Assembly (NCBI GenBank): GCA_021803885.1
Contig: JAJZKY010000355.1
Span: 1-5,685 of the forward strand
DNA: 5,685 nt
Source of the DNA: Planctomycetota bacterium
GTDB lineage: Bacteria > Planctomycetota > Phycisphaerae > WQYP01 > JAJZKY01
Reading direction: 5' to 3'
The position numbers and the translations under genes are program-made. Numbering within the stretch: position 1 is the first letter of the stretch; every line of letters starts with the position of its first letter. Below the pieces are notes generated by a model that saw only the letters and a program-made list of their open reading frames with translations, did no database searches and was not told the origin of the DNA. Of this stretch, positions 5,409 through 5,685 are shown one piece after another.

Positions 5409-5685
5409 GCTAGTAAACGAACTTCCTTCCGACGTGAAGCAGTGTTGCGCGATGGCCTATGGAAGCGACGCTGCACGCTTTCTACTCGGCGATAGCTTCC
5501 ATCCTGGCGGCGTCGAACTGACGATCGAGTTGGCCGGCATGTTAAATCTCACTCCGGGGTCGATCGTGCTGGACGTAGCGTCCGGTAAAGGCACCAGCGC
5601 CTTCGCCGTCGCAGAACGGTTCCGCTGCCGCGTCATCGGTGTCGATCTGAGTGAAGCAAACGTTGCGGAGGCAAATACCGAGGCG
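5401..5685 (+). CDS. Class I SAM-dependent methyltransferase (5' part, runs off the window)
   Basis: 95 codons are present with no stop. The Rossmann-fold SAM-binding motif I is VLDVASGKGTSA (56-67, D-x3-G-x-G form), and the acidic residue expected to bind the SAM ribose is Asp82 in VIGVDLS (78-84), as in UbiE/ArsM-type class I methyltransferases. Ahead of it lies a distinctive stretch with adjacent cysteines Cys15-Cys16 followed by AYGSDAARFLLGDSFHPGG (19-37), a pre-core region likely to shape the substrate pocket. The substrate is unknown. The start ATG at 5401 has a GGAG at 5391-5394 with 6-base spacing and overlaps the radical SAM stop (TGA 5406-5408), so the two proteins are translationally coupled and probably act on the same pathway. 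A metalloid methyltransferase is one possibility given the Cys pair, but the usual ArsM substrate cysteines would lie further downstream and are not visible. Confidence 0.88.
   Translation, partial: MSELVNELPSDVKQCCAMAYGSDAARFLLGDSFHPGGVELTIELAGMLNLTPGSIVLDVASGKGTSAFAVAERFRCRVIGVDLSEANVAEANTEA

Overview
The window is moderately GC-rich bacterial DNA, densely coding, with overlapping starts and stops typical of operons. Gene content and style (ECF sigma factor paired with a small zinc-finger anti-sigma factor, DoxX/MFS/flavoprotein set, cluster-rich COG1964-type radical SAM enzyme) would fit an acidobacterium such as a Terriglobia member. This taxonomic guess rests on overall impression only, since no marker gene is present.

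Layout. On the minus strand, reading leftward from about 2600, lie a short broken DoxX-like membrane gene (2403-2599), an MFS transporter (1084-2406) and a FAD/NAD(P) disulfide oxidoreductase of the mercuric reductase/dihydrolipoamide dehydrogenase type (1080 to beyond base 1). These three are packed as one operon: the transporter's GTG overlaps the stop of the DoxX C-terminal frame, and only 3 bases separate the transporter stop from the flavoprotein start. On the plus strand, diverging from the same 140-base gap, lie an ECF sigma factor (2740-3465), an overlapping cytosolic zinc-binding anti-sigma factor (3444-3671), a 168-base stretch that contains an open coding-like tail without a start (3687-3815), a radical SAM enzyme of the COG1964/tetraether lipid synthase-like family (3840-5408), and the first 95 codons of a SAM-dependent methyltransferase overlapping it (5401 to beyond the window end). 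No tRNA, rRNA, CRISPR array or insertion sequence was seen.

How the genes may work together (inference). The sigma/anti-sigma pair has the RsrA-type cysteine/histidine spacing, so it could sense thiol oxidation or metal stress, and it sits where it could control both divergent transcription units. The shared gap contains a symmetric element: two perfect 8-bp arms in inverted orientation around an A+T core. The output would be a radical SAM/methyltransferase pair plus an exporter and a dithiol flavoprotein. Two readings are open: a membrane-lipid remodelling module, suggested by the radical SAM family, or a metal(loid)/electrophile handling module, suggested by the MerA-like flavoprotein, the exporter and the Cys-Cys methyltransferase. 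The sequence alone does not decide between them.
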